The notes under the pieces: model-generated
Seen by the model: the letters and a program-made list of their open reading frames with translations, nothing else
Told to the model about the DNA's origin: nothing
Database searches by the model: none
Program-made: the position numbers and the translations under genes
Assembly (NCBI RefSeq): GCF_001310975.1
Contig: NZ_BAZY01000026.1
Coordinates: 1-33,768 of the forward strand
Direction of reading: 5' to 3'
From: Thermoanaerobacter thermocopriae JCM 7501
GTDB taxonomy: Bacteria > Bacillota > Thermoanaerobacteria > Thermoanaerobacterales > Thermoanaerobacteraceae
Length of the DNA stretch: 33,768 nucleotides
Shown: positions 33,739-33,768 of the stretch, one piece after another
Layout: each line of letters opens with the position of its first letter
Numbering within the stretch: the stretch's first letter is position 1

Positions 33739-33768
33739 GGACATTACCATTAAACAACCTATTCTATA

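Noticed and set aside
1..33768. CRISPR arrays, tRNA, rRNA and riboswitches
   Set aside because: No regularly spaced repeats, cloverleaf/T-loop patterns, rRNA segments or familiar riboswitch cores were seen on either strand by eye; a tRNAscan/Infernal run would settle it.

Overview
The window looks like a chromosomal piece of a thermophilic, spore-forming, flagellated anaerobic Firmicute, most likely Thermoanaerobacter or a close relative. Reasons: AT-rich DNA, strong GGAGG-type ribosome sites, frequent TTG/GTG starts, LevR-type PTS regulators, and the sporulation/morphogenesis block spoIID-spoIIQ-spoIIID-mbl-flgF-flgG-fabZ, which follows the Bacillus subtilis order. The genus is inferred. Nearly every gene is on the minus strand. 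I saw no rRNA, tRNA or CRISPR.

Reading the minus strand from left to right in coordinates: 1-4800 is a mannose/sorbose-family PTS operon (EIIA, EIIC, EIID, EIIB) followed by a 2-hydroxyacid dehydrogenase and a KDPG-type aldolase. Its sigma-54 type promoter (4918-4933) lies inside the terminator of the LevR-like activator at 4969-7716. From 7817 to 19826 a second, larger sugar-acid operon runs from another LevR-like activator through galactitol-type EIIA, EIIB and EIIC, a dehydrogenase, a two-subunit altronate-dehydratase-like enzyme, a galactonate dehydratase homologue, another dehydrogenase, another KDPG-type aldolase and an MFS permease. A second sigma-54 type promoter (19857-19872) precedes it. 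Together they suggest PTS import of sugar acids or keto-acids, redox adjustment, dehydration to 2-keto-3-deoxy-(phospho)hexonate, and cleavage to pyruvate and a triose (phosphate). The exact substrates are not determined.

From 19945 to 25400 there is a Phd/PIN toxin-antitoxin pair, a PgeF/YfiH-family gene, a small membrane protein, a DUF362 ferredoxin-like protein, murJ and fabZ. From 25535 to 31330 lies the flagellar rod / mbl / sporulation block, with a consensus sigma-F promoter before spoIIQ and a sigma-E type promoter before spoIID. A 560-base gene-free stretch follows, then a PEP/pyruvate-binding-domain protein.

Two features stand out. First, two copies (21968-22231 and 29029-29291) of a 263-264 bp, transposase-free, GC-rich, imperfectly palindromic element each sit in an intrinsic terminator. 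Each is flanked by exact direct repeats equal to that terminator's whole stem-loop, although the stem-loops differ in sequence and length (19 and 29 bp). Second, fifteen single-base indels, mostly in short homopolymers, break nine otherwise intact genes, including fabZ, spoIIID and spoIIQ. This is most simply sequencing or assembly error, so those genes are annotated at their reconstructed extents.
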